Of a stretch of DNA of 47,740 nt, positions 15,564 through 23,853 are shown piece after piece. The position numbers were made by a program, and so were the translations under genes. The notes under the pieces are model-generated. The model was not told the DNA's origin and did not search any database. It was given only the letters and a program-made list of their open reading frames with translations. Position 1 is the stretch's first letter. Every line of letters begins with the position of its first letter. The DNA is taken from contig NZ_BAFQ01000124.1 of the NCBI RefSeq assembly GCF_000308375.1, forward strand, positions 1 through 47,740, in the 5' to 3' direction. This DNA comes from Nocardia aobensis NBRC 100429. GTDB lineage: Bacteria; Actinomycetota; Actinomycetes; Mycobacteriales; Mycobacteriaceae.

Positions 15564-16022
15564 GTGCGCGATTCGGTAACCGTTCACATGGCCGCGTCGC
15601 CGGCGCAGGTGTGGGCGCTGGTCAGTGATGTCACCCGGATCGGCGAGTTCAGTCCGGAGACGTTCGAAGCCGAATGGGTCGGCGGGGCAACGGGTCCCGC
15701 GGTGGGGGCGAAGTTCCGGGGGCATGTGCGGCGCAACCAGATAGGGCCGGTGTACTGGACCACCTGCCGGGTCGAGGTGTGTGAGCCCGAACGCGAATTC
15801 GCCTTCACCGTCCTCGGCCCCGGGGGGATGAGTATCAACAGGTGGAGTTACCGGCTCGAACCGCGCGACGGTGGCACCGATGTCACCGAATCGTTCGAAT
15901 TGGCGGCGATCGCGCCGTTGCGGCTGTACTGGACAGCGCTCGGGTGGGCGCGCGGACGGCGCAACCACAACGACATGGCCACCACGCTCAACCGGATGAA
16001 GATCGCGGTCGAGCACGGCTGA
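15564..16022 (+). CDS. SRPBCC (START-like) family protein
   Basis: The GTG at 15564 is chosen because AAGGAG lies at 15551-15556 with seven bases of spacing, giving 152 residues; the frame is open further upstream but without a signal. The N-terminus VTVHMAASPAQVWALVSDVT is the START/polyketide-cyclase-like opening strand and helix, followed by FSPETFEAEW, GAKFRGHVRR and a C-terminal helix with DMATTLNRMKIAVE. The family binds small hydrophobic ligands in a helix-grip cavity and its members vary widely in role. The reading gives no catalytic residues. The next gene is convergent, with 12 bp between stops. Confidence 0.8.
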   Translation: MRDSVTVHMAASPAQVWALVSDVTRIGEFSPETFEAEWVGGATGPAVGAKFRGHVRRNQIGPVYWTTCRVEVCEPEREFAFTVLGPGGMSINRWSYRLEPRDGGTDVTESFELAAIAPLRLYWTALGWARGRRNHNDMATTLNRMKIAVEHG

Positions 16023-16034
16023 AGCCGGCCCGGG

Positions 16035-16802
16035 CTAGCGGGCGAGTTCGACACCCAGCACCCGTTCCAGCACCCGCGCTCCGTTGTCGGTCAACCGCAG
16101 CGTGCGGCGGGCGCCGGGCCGTTCCACCCAGCCCGCGGTTTCCATGCGGGTCAGGACCGCGGCGCCGAGCGCGCCGCTCAGATGATGGCGTTGCTCGCTC
16201 CAGTCGACGCAGAAACGCAGCAGCGGGCGGCGCCGGCCGCGGGCGGCGTCCAGATCCACGCCCAGCTCGGCGAACAGGGGTTCGGCATTCGGGCCCAGGC
16301 GGTACGGGTGGTCGGTCATCGGCGCCGAGATCGGATCTCCCTGTGCGCGTGCGGTTCCCGCGACACCGTCGATCCGGGTCAAAGCCTGCCGGTCGAGCAG
16401 CGCCTCGGTGACCGCGACACCCAGTTGCCCGGCCAGGTGGTCGTAGCAGCTGCGGGCCCGGCGCAGCGCTGCCGCGCGGGTGGATTCCCGCAGGGAGCGC
16501 ACGGGCCGCGTCGGCGCCAGCACGGCCAGCGCTTCGATCGCGGCGCCGACCCGGGAATTCGCGATGCGGTAGTACCGGTGCCGGCCGGATCGCTCGACGG
16601 TGAGCAGCCCGCCCTCCACCAACCGGGCCAGGTGCTCACTGGCCGTGGACGCCGCGACGCCGGATTCCGCGGCCAGTACCGACGCGGGCAGCGCGCGACC
16701 GTCCGCCAGGCCGATCATCATGCGCGCCCGGGTGGCGTCGGCCAGCAGCGCGCCGACGGCGGCGATATCGGCATACCCGTAGAGAGGTCGGCGATCGGTC
16801 AT
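16035..16802 (-). CDS. ArsR-type transcriptional regulator with extended C-terminus
   Basis: From the ATG at 16802 (255 residues; the frame remains open upstream but without coding character) the N-terminus reads YGYADIAAVGALLADATRAR, then a winged-helix with AESGVAASTASEHLARLVEG and HRYYRIANSRV. This is the ArsR HTH. Metal-binding Cys motifs of classic ArsR are absent. The C-terminal half (about 120-255) includes LLRFCVDWSEQRHHLSGALG and GWVERPGARRTLRLTDNGAR, a second domain shared by a group of longer ArsR-like regulators. It is divergent from the small ORF at 16920 and the DHA2 exporter, so control of that exporter is likely. Confidence 0.85.
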   Translation of the reverse strand: MTDRRPLYGYADIAAVGALLADATRARMMIGLADGRALPASVLAAESGVAASTASEHLARLVEGGLLTVERSGRHRYYRIANSRVGAAIEALAVLAPTRPVRSLRESTRAAALRRARSCYDHLAGQLGVAVTEALLDRQALTRIDGVAGTARAQGDPISAPMTDHPYRLGPNAEPLFAELGVDLDAARGRRRPLLRFCVDWSEQRHHLSGALGAAVLTRMETAGWVERPGARRTLRLTDNGARVLERVLGVELAR

Positions 16803-16919
16803 GACCCGAGTCTGCCGTGACAACACTTCGGTCCGCACCGAATTGTCGCCGTCCGCCCGTGCCCACGCCGGAAGCCGCCTCACAACCTTGACTATGGTCC
16901 CGGTTCGGCCGACATTGGG

Positions 16920-17171
16920 GTGGTGCGTGCGCGTGCCGAGGAACTCGATGCGGCGCCGACCGAGGGATTCGACCGGGTCGGAGCGGTCGAGATGACATTG
17001 AGCCGGTTCGGCGCCGGCGACATCCACGGCTCCATCGACGAGATCGCCTATGCCGCCGCCGACCTCGGCGGCGAATATTTCTACGTCACCGACTCCCTGG
17101 GACCGCAGGTCACCGCCGTGGTCTATCGCCGTAGTCGCCGGCGCCGCAGGTGGTTCCGCGGCCGGAACTGA
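16920..17171 (+). CDS. Small hypothetical protein between regulator and exporter
   Basis: This 83-residue ORF starts with GTG 16920 (or 16923) and reads RVGAVEMTLSRFGAGDIHGS, then EIAYAAADLGGEYFYVTDSL and VTAVVYRRSRRRRRW. The helix-strand arrangement ending in YFYVTDS-x-V-x-AVVYR resembles the compact YdgH/BhsA-like fold of stress proteins, but without a signal peptide. That link is weak. It is divergent from the ArsR-type gene with 117 bp between starts, which probably carry the operator, and 51 bp upstream of the exporter. Confidence 0.6.
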   Translation: MVRARAEELDAAPTEGFDRVGAVEMTLSRFGAGDIHGSIDEIAYAAADLGGEYFYVTDSLGPQVTAVVYRRSRRRRRWFRGRN

Positions 17172-17222
17172 CCCGCCGATACTTCGGCCCCGACCGAAGG
17201 GTTGCGCACCCACACTGCGGAT

Positions 17223-18641
17223 ATGACTTCGACTGCACAGGTGCGCAACCCGGCCGTCATCCTCACGGTGATGTGCGCCGGGATGTTTCTGGTGTTGCTG
17301 GACGTGACCGTCGTGAATGTGGCTCTGCCTGCGATCGGGCGTGGTCTGCACACGGACGTCGCCTCGCTGCAATGGGTGGTGGACGGATATGTGATCGCGA
17401 TCGCGGGACTGCTGCTGGCGGCGGGGACCGCCGGCGACCGGATCGGTCATCGCCGCATGCTGCTGGCAGGATTCGCGGTCTTCGGGCTGGCGTCGCTGGC
17501 GTGTGCACTGGCTCCGGCGATCGGGGTGCTGATCGCGGCGCGGGTCGTCCAAGGCGTGGGCGGGGCGCTGCTGTTGCCCAGCACGATGGCCGTCATCGTG
17601 GACGTCTTCCCGGATCGAGCCCGACAGGCGAAGGCGTTGGGCACGTGGGCGGCGGTCTCGTCGCTGGCGCTGCCGGCGGGGCCGCTGCTCGGCGGAATAC
17701 TCGTGGACCGCTTCGGATGGCGGCCGGTGTTCTGGATCGCGGTGCCGCTGACGATCGTGGCGACCGTCGCGGCGCGGGCCGTGGTACCGGCCGCACCAGC
17801 ACGGCGTGGCGGTCGTATCGATGTGCCGGGGCCGGTCGGGTTCGTCCTCGGCCTGAGCGCGCTGGTGTTCGCCATCATTTCCGCGGGCCACCACGCGGGG
17901 ACCGCGGTCGTCGGCACCGCGGCGGCGGTGGCGGTGGGCGCTCTGGCCGGCGCGTACGGCGCGGCGCGGCGCAGCACGCATCCGTTCCTGCCGGTGGACC
18001 TGTTGCGGCACAAGGAATTTCTCGCTCCCAATGTCGTCGCCCTGATGATGAACCTGATCTTCAACGGCATCCTGTTCATCGGCATGCTGTATCTGCAGGG
18101 CACGCTGGGGCGCTCCCCCGTCGCCGCCGGCGTCAGCGTGCTCCCGCTGGCCCTGCCGCTGGTACTGCTGGCACCGGCATCGGGACGGTTGACCGCCCGG
18201 TACGGTCCGCGCCCGGCGATCGCGATCGGCTGCGCGCTCGCGGCCTGCGGTTCGGCGATGCTGCTGACACTCGACGGCCACGGTGGAAGCGGCGGGCTCC
18301 TGCTGAGTTTCTCCGTGCTCGGCTGCGGGTCCGGCCTCATCACGACATCGGTGGTCGCGGCGACTGTACGCGCCACACCGGCGGACCGGTCCGGACTGGC
18401 GACGGGTGTGTCCAATACCGCCCGACAGGTCGGAACCGCTTGCGGGGTCGCGATATTCGGTGCGGTGGCCGGATCGCCCACCGGGCCGGGCTTCGTCGGC
18501 GCCATCCACGCCCTGGCTATCGGATCGGCACTCGCGTGGGCGGTGGCGCTGCTGATCACCGTGTTCGCCATCGAAGCCGGCGGGCCGCGAACGGCTGAAG
18601 CGGATCGCAACAGCCGCCTCATCGAACCGGCCCGCCGCTGA
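17223..18641 (+). CDS. DHA2 (14-TM) MFS drug/proton antiporter
   Basis: The ATG at 17223 gives 472 residues. The N-terminal helix contains FLVLLDVTVVNVALPAIG, motif A-type signature residues of the DHA2/EmrB-QacA group (DxTxVNVALP), then ASLQWVVDGYVIAIAGLLLA, GTAGDRIGHRRMLLAG (motif A) and RVVQGVGGALLLPST (motif C). The number and spacing of hydrophobic segments agrees with 14 helices. Substrates in this family are drugs, antiseptics or lipids; nothing here fixes the specificity. An ArsR-type regulator is divergent, 0.4 kb upstream. Confidence 0.9.
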   Translation: MTSTAQVRNPAVILTVMCAGMFLVLLDVTVVNVALPAIGRGLHTDVASLQWVVDGYVIAIAGLLLAAGTAGDRIGHRRMLLAGFAVFGLASLACALAPAIGVLIAARVVQGVGGALLLPSTMAVIVDVFPDRARQAKALGTWAAVSSLALPAGPLLGGILVDRFGWRPVFWIAVPLTIVATVAARAVVPAAPARRGGRIDVPGPVGFVLGLSALVFAIISAGHHAGTAVVGTAAAVAVGALAGAYGAARRSTHPFLPVDLLRHKEFLAPNVVALMMNLIFNGILFIGMLYLQGTLGRSPVAAGVSVLPLALPLVLLAPASGRLTARYGPRPAIAIGCALAACGSAMLLTLDGHGGSGGLLLSFSVLGCGSGLITTSVVAATVRATPADRSGLATGVSNTARQVGTACGVAIFGAVAGSPTGPGFVGAIHALAIGSALAWAVALLITVFAIEAGGPRTAEADRNSRLIEPARR

Positions 18642-18714
18642 TATCCGGTCACCACATCGGCGGACACGCCCGCGCGCGAGCGCCCGGAACCCGCACGAGG
18701 GCATAGGCTTTCGA

Positions 18715-19929
18715 ATGGACGTGCGAGACAGCGAAAGGCATGTGGTGACGACCAACCGGATCGAGGAGATACAGGCCGGACTGCTCGACGACCTGCGCGA
18801 CGGCATCTCCTTCACCTCCGAACAGATGGCCGACACGCTGGCGGACATGGTCGCGGCGCAGGCCGAGGAACGACCCCGTGACGGCGAACTGCTCACCCGC
18901 CGCCTCGGGCTCGACGGCGCGCGACCGGAGACCTTGACGCTGCTGGGCGCCCGCTTCGAACTCTCCCGCGACCGGGTGCGCCAGCTCTACACGCGGGCGG
19001 CGGGGCAGCTACTGCGTCGAGTACAGGCCACCGGCTACCCCGACCCCGCCGTGTTCGCCGGACAGTATCCGGTCGGCTGGGGCGATCAGCGGCTGACGCG
19101 CACGCTGCTCATCGAAACCTACGTCGGAGATTGCGATATCGCCGCTCAGGATCTCGCGTATCTGAAGCTGCGGCTGGCCGGACATTCACTGATCGACGCC
19201 AAACGGGTCGCGGGTTTCGTCTATCAGCGCATCGCGGGATGGCAGCAGCGCGGCCGCTGGCATCTCGATCGCCCCCGAGCGGCCGAACCCGCTGCCGGGC
19301 AACTGCTTCCGCTGCTGCGGCGGGTGGAATGGCCGAGTGGCGATCCCGACGATCTGCCCGAGCTGCCCATCACGACGGTCGACGCCGACGACGACGCCCG
19401 CGGCCACATGTTCGCCGAGAAGCTGGGCCGCGAAACCACATTCGACACCGCGCTGCAGGCCCGGCTGCTGCGCATGCTCGACGACGGCGAACAGGTCGAC
19501 AGCTACACCGAGCGGCCCGTGGCCGTCGACTTCGCCGTCGACGAAGTCGCGGACTCCTACTGCCCCACCGTCGGCGCGCGACTGACCGACGGACGGGTGC
19601 TGCTGATCGATGTGGTCGCGTTGGGGCAGTTGGGTTTACACGCCAACCGGGTGCGGCTCGCGGCGGCCCGTGCGCAAGCGCACGCCCGCGGCTGGGGTTG
19701 GCTGGTGTTCACCGGCAGCCGGCTCGGGGAGCCGGATCTGTTGCGGCACACCGTGTCCGCTCGCTCGGAGAACATCCTCCGCAACCGGATCGCCACCGGC
19801 GCCGTGCACTGGGCCGAGTTCCGCGGCCTGGCCGACGAGACCGGCCTGGAACCGGTGGACCTGATCGCGCTCGTCCTGCGCCACGACTGGCGCTGGGATC
19901 GCGCCCCGTTCCGGCTGAGCGCGACCTGA
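18715..19929 (+). CDS. Sigma-region-4-like HTH fused to a nuclease-fold-like domain
   Basis: This 404-residue protein has ATG 18715, with GTG 18742/18745 as alternatives closer to a GAAAGG. Residues 57-95 (GELLTRRLGLDGARPETLTL, then FELSRDRVRQLYTRA) form a sigma-region-4 HTH. The middle (about 125-185) is helical. The C-terminal part (about 245-335) reads YTERPVAVDF, YCPTVGARLTDGRVLLIDVV and LAAARAQAHARGWGWLVFTG. This resembles the TnsA/PD-(D/E)XK core with a PD, a later D/E-x-K and a helix before a hydrophobic strand. The catalytic signature is degenerate (P284-T285, D299-V-V301), so it is probably not an active nuclease of the standard type. It is convergent with the next gene, six bp apart. 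Confidence 0.7.
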   Translation: MDVRDSERHVVTTNRIEEIQAGLLDDLRDGISFTSEQMADTLADMVAAQAEERPRDGELLTRRLGLDGARPETLTLLGARFELSRDRVRQLYTRAAGQLLRRVQATGYPDPAVFAGQYPVGWGDQRLTRTLLIETYVGDCDIAAQDLAYLKLRLAGHSLIDAKRVAGFVYQRIAGWQQRGRWHLDRPRAAEPAAGQLLPLLRRVEWPSGDPDDLPELPITTVDADDDARGHMFAEKLGRETTFDTALQARLLRMLDDGEQVDSYTERPVAVDFAVDEVADSYCPTVGARLTDGRVLLIDVVALGQLGLHANRVRLAAARAQAHARGWGWLVFTGSRLGEPDLLRHTVSARSENILRNRIATGAVHWAEFRGLADETGLEPVDLIALVLRHDWRWDRAPFRLSAT

Positions 19930-19935
19930 CCAGCC

Positions 19936-20877
19936 CTACTTCAACATGAATCCCGCAACGATGAACGTCACGATCACCAGCATCGCGAAACAGGTCATCA
20001 GCTGCCAGTGCAGCACCGCCTCGCGCTGACGCGCGATCCGCACCCGCAGGCCGGCCTCCAGCCGGTCGCGATCCGACAGCCGGCGTTTGACCGCATCCAA
20101 CTCCCCGGCGACGATTTCGGCGCGTTCGAGCCGGTGCATCATCTTGTGCATCTGTTTGGCCTTGTCGCGAGTCGCCCTGCGCGCCAGGGCCAATTCGGTG
20201 CGCTGGTCGAGCAGTTCCTGCCGCTGCTGCGCGATCATCATCGCCTGTGCGTGGGTGTGGGCCTCCCAATCGCTCACCGTCGCCCACCCTCTCGTGTCCT
20301 CGTCCAGATACCCGCAGGCCAACGTGCCCGCGACCCAACCATCGATGAATTCCCTTATTCCCCACGGGGTTTGCCTGGGGCTGAGGATACCGTCGGAATC
20401 GACGACCAGCCCACCCGACAATGCCCGGTACTCACAGCCGGCGGCGGCGAAATCGTCCACGCCCAGCGCCGGTATCTGCCCGATCCAGTATCCGGTCGGG
20501 CACAACCACAACACCTCGTCGCAGCCCACCGCCTTCAACCTGGCCGTGCGTTTTCGCGCGTCCTCGATCGAGACCGGCGCGCTGCGCACCTCGATAGCGC
20601 ACAACCGGTTCCCACGCCGCCACAGCAGACCCGGTATCTGCGCACCCAGCGGTTTGTCCACCTCGGCATCGTCGGCGCCCGCCGCCAGCAGCCTGCCGCG
20701 CAACCAGTACTTGAGCCGCTGCACATCCCAGTGACAATCGCCACATCCGGGTTCGCGACACCGGTCACCCGCCTGATGTCCGCGCGGATTCGGCTCCACC
20801 ACAGGCAGTTTCACCGGCTCCAGGGGAGCCAGCGTCGTCGTCTGCTGCCTCGTGTCGGCCCGTTCTGTCGTACTCAC
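19936..20877 (-). CDS. CoiA-like nuclease-fold protein with coiled coil and membrane anchor
   Basis: This is a 313-residue protein, ATG 20877. Residues 40-49 (CREPGCGDCH) form a Cys/His cluster likely to bind zinc. The region 50-128 (VQRLKYWLRGRLLAAGADDA, then LLWRRGNRLCAIEVRSAPVS and AVGCDEVLWLC) matches the CoiA-like PD-(D/E)XK core: a D, an IEV strand with E96, R98 in the x-K position, and a helix before the EVLWLC strand. Residues 200-285 are a long charged coiled coil and 292-311 are one transmembrane helix (LMTCFAMLVIVTFIVAGFML). CoiA acts on DNA in natural competence; here a membrane-anchored variant is inferred. It converges on the sigma-HTH fusion gene. Confidence 0.75.
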   Translation of the reverse strand: MSTTERADTRQQTTTLAPLEPVKLPVVEPNPRGHQAGDRCREPGCGDCHWDVQRLKYWLRGRLLAAGADDAEVDKPLGAQIPGLLWRRGNRLCAIEVRSAPVSIEDARKRTARLKAVGCDEVLWLCPTGYWIGQIPALGVDDFAAAGCEYRALSGGLVVDSDGILSPRQTPWGIREFIDGWVAGTLACGYLDEDTRGWATVSDWEAHTHAQAMMIAQQRQELLDQRTELALARRATRDKAKQMHKMMHRLERAEIVAGELDAVKRRLSDRDRLEAGLRVRIARQREAVLHWQLMTCFAMLVIVTFIVAGFMLK

Positions 20878-21145
20878 GCGACCACTCCCCTACCCGTGCA
20901 CCAGCGGCCCGTGCGGTCCGCTGTATCCAGAGTGCCGCACCGGCCAGGGGGCTACACGTCCCCGTGACCGGTTTCGTTATCCAACCGGGAGCCCGACGTG
21001 ATCATCGAGTCCGGTGAACTGCGGAATCGCCCGCCCTCGGACAGCGGCGTAATCGCGACGTTGCGAAGCCGGAACGTCCGTCGGCAGCCCCGGGGCCCGG
21101 GCGCTCCGCTACCGCCTCCGGGCACTCACCCATTAGGCTGCGCAG

Positions 21146-22384
21146 ATGTTCGACCGCGGATACATTCCTGTATCGACCACGCTGCGGACCGCCCGCACCG
21201 CCAATTCGGTGGCATTCGCGCTCCAGGGCTTCTTCCTCGCGGTCGTTCTCACCGAACTGCCGCAACAGCGGGATCGGCTCGGGCTCACCGACACCGTCAT
21301 CCTGGTCGCGGTCGTGATGATCTCCGGCCTGGCCGCCGGCGGCAGCCTGCTCGCCGAGCGGGTGGCGGTGCGCTGGTCGAGCCGGGTGGCGCTGCGGGCC
21401 GGGCTGACGCTGATAGCGGTGAGCGGGCTCGCGATCGCGGTCGCCCCGAATCTCGTGGTCGATCTGATCGCCCTCGGCTGCTACGGGGTCGCCGTGGGCA
21501 TGGTCGACGCGGGCACGAATATGCAGGCGGTCTTCATCCAGCACGGGTACGGGCGATTCGTGCTGTCGTCGTTCTACGCCGCGTGGAGTGCCGGGTCGAT
21601 TCTGGGCGCCCTGTTCGTCTCCGGCTGCCAGAAGGTGGGAATCACGCTGCCCTACGCGGTCACCGTCGCCGCCGCGGTGGTCGCGGTGGCGAGTCTGGTG
21701 TTCGGGCCGCGACTGCTCGGCGCCGCCCAGGCCGAGGCCCAGCCCACCGATTCGGGCCGTACCCCCGAACCCGTTGCGGCCGTTGCCCTGCGGGCCTACC
21801 TCGCCCTCGGAATCGCGATGGCGCTGGTGTTCGCGATCGACCTGGCCGTGGGCAACTGGTCGGCGCTCTACCTCACCGACGATCTGCTGTCCTCGTCGGC
21901 GACGGCGGCCCTGGCACTGGCCGCCTATCAGGGTGCCTCGCTGTTCACCCGGCTCAGCGGCGACTGGTGGGTGCGCCGCTACGGCGCACGGGCGGTGGTG
22001 CGGGTGGCCGCGGGTATCGGCGTGCTCGGACTGACGCTCGTGGTGGCCGCGCCGGGACCGGCCACGGCACTGGTCGGATTTCTCGTCGCGGGCCTCGGCC
22101 TGCCCGTGATCGCGCCACTGTGCTTCAGCGAGGCCGGGCGACTCACGGAAGGCCACGGACTGGACGCGGTGATCGCCCGGCTCAATCTGTTCAACTACGC
22201 GGGCACATTGATCGGCGGCGGCGTGGTGGGTGCGGTCGCCGCCGCGTCGAGCCTGCGGATCGGGTTCGTGATCCCGCTGCTGTTCGCGCTGGTCCTCATC
22301 GCCACCGCGCGCTTCTTCCGGCCGCGTCCGGCGCCCGGCGACCTGTCGGCGACGCGCACCGGACATGTTGTACTGGACCCATGA
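21146..22384 (+). CDS. MFS transporter
   Basis: This 412-residue protein starts at ATG 21146. It has about 12 hydrophobic helices split by a loop at about 190-215 (Ala/Gln/Pro-rich). The second half contains YQGASLFTRLSGDWWVRRYG and a glycine-rich NYAGTLIGGGVVGAVAAASS. This is the usual single-peptide MFS layout, without a DHA2 signature; substrate not deducible. Its stop overlaps the next gene by ATGA, so the two are co-translated. Confidence 0.85.
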   Translation: MFDRGYIPVSTTLRTARTANSVAFALQGFFLAVVLTELPQQRDRLGLTDTVILVAVVMISGLAAGGSLLAERVAVRWSSRVALRAGLTLIAVSGLAIAVAPNLVVDLIALGCYGVAVGMVDAGTNMQAVFIQHGYGRFVLSSFYAAWSAGSILGALFVSGCQKVGITLPYAVTVAAAVVAVASLVFGPRLLGAAQAEAQPTDSGRTPEPVAAVALRAYLALGIAMALVFAIDLAVGNWSALYLTDDLLSSSATAALALAAYQGASLFTRLSGDWWVRRYGARAVVRVAAGIGVLGLTLVVAAPGPATALVGFLVAGLGLPVIAPLCFSEAGRLTEGHGLDAVIARLNLFNYAGTLIGGGVVGAVAAASSLRIGFVIPLLFALVLIATARFFRPRPAPGDLSATRTGHVVLDP

Positions 22385-22920
22385 CCGAGCAGGAAGTCGT
22401 CGTCGACCGCGCCGGACTCTGGGACGCCGAGGAATTGAGCGATGTCGCCACCGCGACGTTTCCCCTGGCCTGCCCGCCGGAGCTGACCGAGGAGAGCATC
22501 GACACCTTCATCGCCGAGGTGCTGTCCGGCGAGCGCTTCGGCGAGTATCTGAGCGATCCGCAGCGGATCGTGCTCAAGGCCGTCCTCGGCGGCGACATCG
22601 TGGGCTACACCATGCTGATCTCCGGTGAACCGGTCGATTCCGCCGTCGCCACCCTGATCGAAGCACGCCCCGCGCTCGAGATCAGCAAGATGTACGTGAT
22701 GCCCGGACACCACGGCGGTGGCGTCTCGACCGCCCTGATGAACGCGGCGGTGGATTACGCCCGCCGCGGCGGATATCCGGTGATCTGGCTGGGTGTGAAT
22801 CAACGCAACGAGCGTGCTCAGCGCTTCTACGCCAAGCACGGTTTCCAGCGAATCGGCACCAAGACCTTCACCGTCGGCGACCAGGTGTGCCACGACTTCG
22901 TGATGCAGCGGAAGTTGTGA
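22381..22920 (+). CDS. GNAT-family acetyltransferase
   Basis: From ATG 22381 (overlapping the MFS stop) 179 residues. It shows a strand ISKMYVMPGHHGGGVSTAL, which is the acetyl-CoA motif A (here HHGGGVSTAL, normally R/Q-x-x-G-x-G/A), then MNAAVDYARRGGYPVIWLGV, and NERAQRFYAKHGFQRIG, the final GNAT helix and strand. The family transfers acetyl groups to amines. Coupling to a transporter suggests it could modify a transported substrate; that is inference. Confidence 0.9.
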   Translation: MTEQEVVVDRAGLWDAEELSDVATATFPLACPPELTEESIDTFIAEVLSGERFGEYLSDPQRIVLKAVLGGDIVGYTMLISGEPVDSAVATLIEARPALEISKMYVMPGHHGGGVSTALMNAAVDYARRGGYPVIWLGVNQRNERAQRFYAKHGFQRIGTKTFTVGDQVCHDFVMQRKL

Positions 22921-22968
22921 ATCCGGCTGTCCCGCAACCGGATTCCACCCGCGTGCCGAAATCTCCGG

Positions 22969-23775
22969 TCAGGACAGCAGTTTCGCCTTCAAGGTCGCGA
23001 TATCGCCGTCGGTCAGCTTCAATCCGTCGTGCACGTAGTTGTCGAAACTGCCGTAGCTGCGATCCACCTGATCGAAGGCGGAATCCAGCGCCGACTGCAC
23101 GACCCCGTTGATCGTGTCGCCGTCGGCGGCGTCACGGTAGTAGTTCGACAGCAGGAAGTCGTAGTTCACCGTGCCGCGGTCCACGCCGAGGATGGTCAGC
23201 AGCACGGCCGCGGTCCAGCCGGTGCGATCCTTACCGGCCGAGCAGTGGAACAGCACCGACCCGTCGCTGCCGGCGATGTCGTGCAGGACTCCGGCGAACG
23301 CCTCGCTCGCACCGGGAGCCGTGATGAACGCGCGGTACAGGTCGCTGCCGGCGCTCAGCGTCGACGCCATGACCTGCGGCGGCGCCTGGCCGATCACATC
23401 GCGGATGTTCAGCGTCGCCCCCACCGGCACCCGGTCCGGCCCCAGCGCGCGCTCGTAGCTCGTGCGCAGATCGTCGACGACCCGCAGCCCGCGCGCGGAC
23501 AGCGCGGCGGAATCCGCGTCGGACAGTTTGCTCAGGTCGGCGGTACGGAACACCAGGCCGGTCCGGACGACGTGGCCGTCGGTGGTGCGGTATCCGCCGA
23601 TATCGCGGGCGTTCTGCACACGCGCCAGATGCAGTGACCGATCCTCGGTGTTCACCGAGACCGGCGAGGGGGCCGCGGGCGGGTCGGCGGCGACCGCGAC
23701 ACCCAGCGCCGGACCGGTCGCGATCAGGGCACCGGCGGCGACGGTGGCGGCGAGGCGAATCGAACGATGGGCCAT
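22969..23775 (-). CDS. Secreted protein tyrosine/serine phosphatase
   Basis: This 268-residue protein has ATG 23775 and a signal peptide (IRLAATVAAGALIATGPALG, cleavage probably near AVA-AD). The phosphatase P-loop is FHCSAGKDRTGWTAAVLLTI, matching HC-x5-R with the KDRTG form of PtpB/LipA-like phosphatases. NARDIGGYRT, GLVFRTADL and VVDDLRTSYE are the other family blocks. Export suggests action on extracytoplasmic phosphoproteins or lipids. It is monocistronic and convergent with the GNAT gene. Confidence 0.93.
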   Translation of the reverse strand: MAHRSIRLAATVAAGALIATGPALGVAVAADPPAAPSPVSVNTEDRSLHLARVQNARDIGGYRTTDGHVVRTGLVFRTADLSKLSDADSAALSARGLRVVDDLRTSYERALGPDRVPVGATLNIRDVIGQAPPQVMASTLSAGSDLYRAFITAPGASEAFAGVLHDIAGSDGSVLFHCSAGKDRTGWTAAVLLTILGVDRGTVNYDFLLSNYYRDAADGDTINGVVQSALDSAFDQVDRSYGSFDNYVHDGLKLTDGDIATLKAKLLS

Positions 23776-23853
23776 GTCAGCTCCGTTCAGAGGGAAACTG
23801 GACAGTCGTCCATGATGGCTTCGCCTCCCGACAGTACGCCGTACGAACCGGAC

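Noticed and set aside
16803..18896. Very long minus-strand frame upstream of the ArsR-type gene
   Set aside because: It is open only because GC-rich coding DNA leaves stops rare in the opposite frame; translation is Arg/Gln/His-rich and overlaps the clear DHA2 exporter.
20998..22380. Plus-strand frame leading into the GNAT gene
   Set aside because: It lies inside the MFS gene in another frame and lacks protein-like character before the ATG at 22381.
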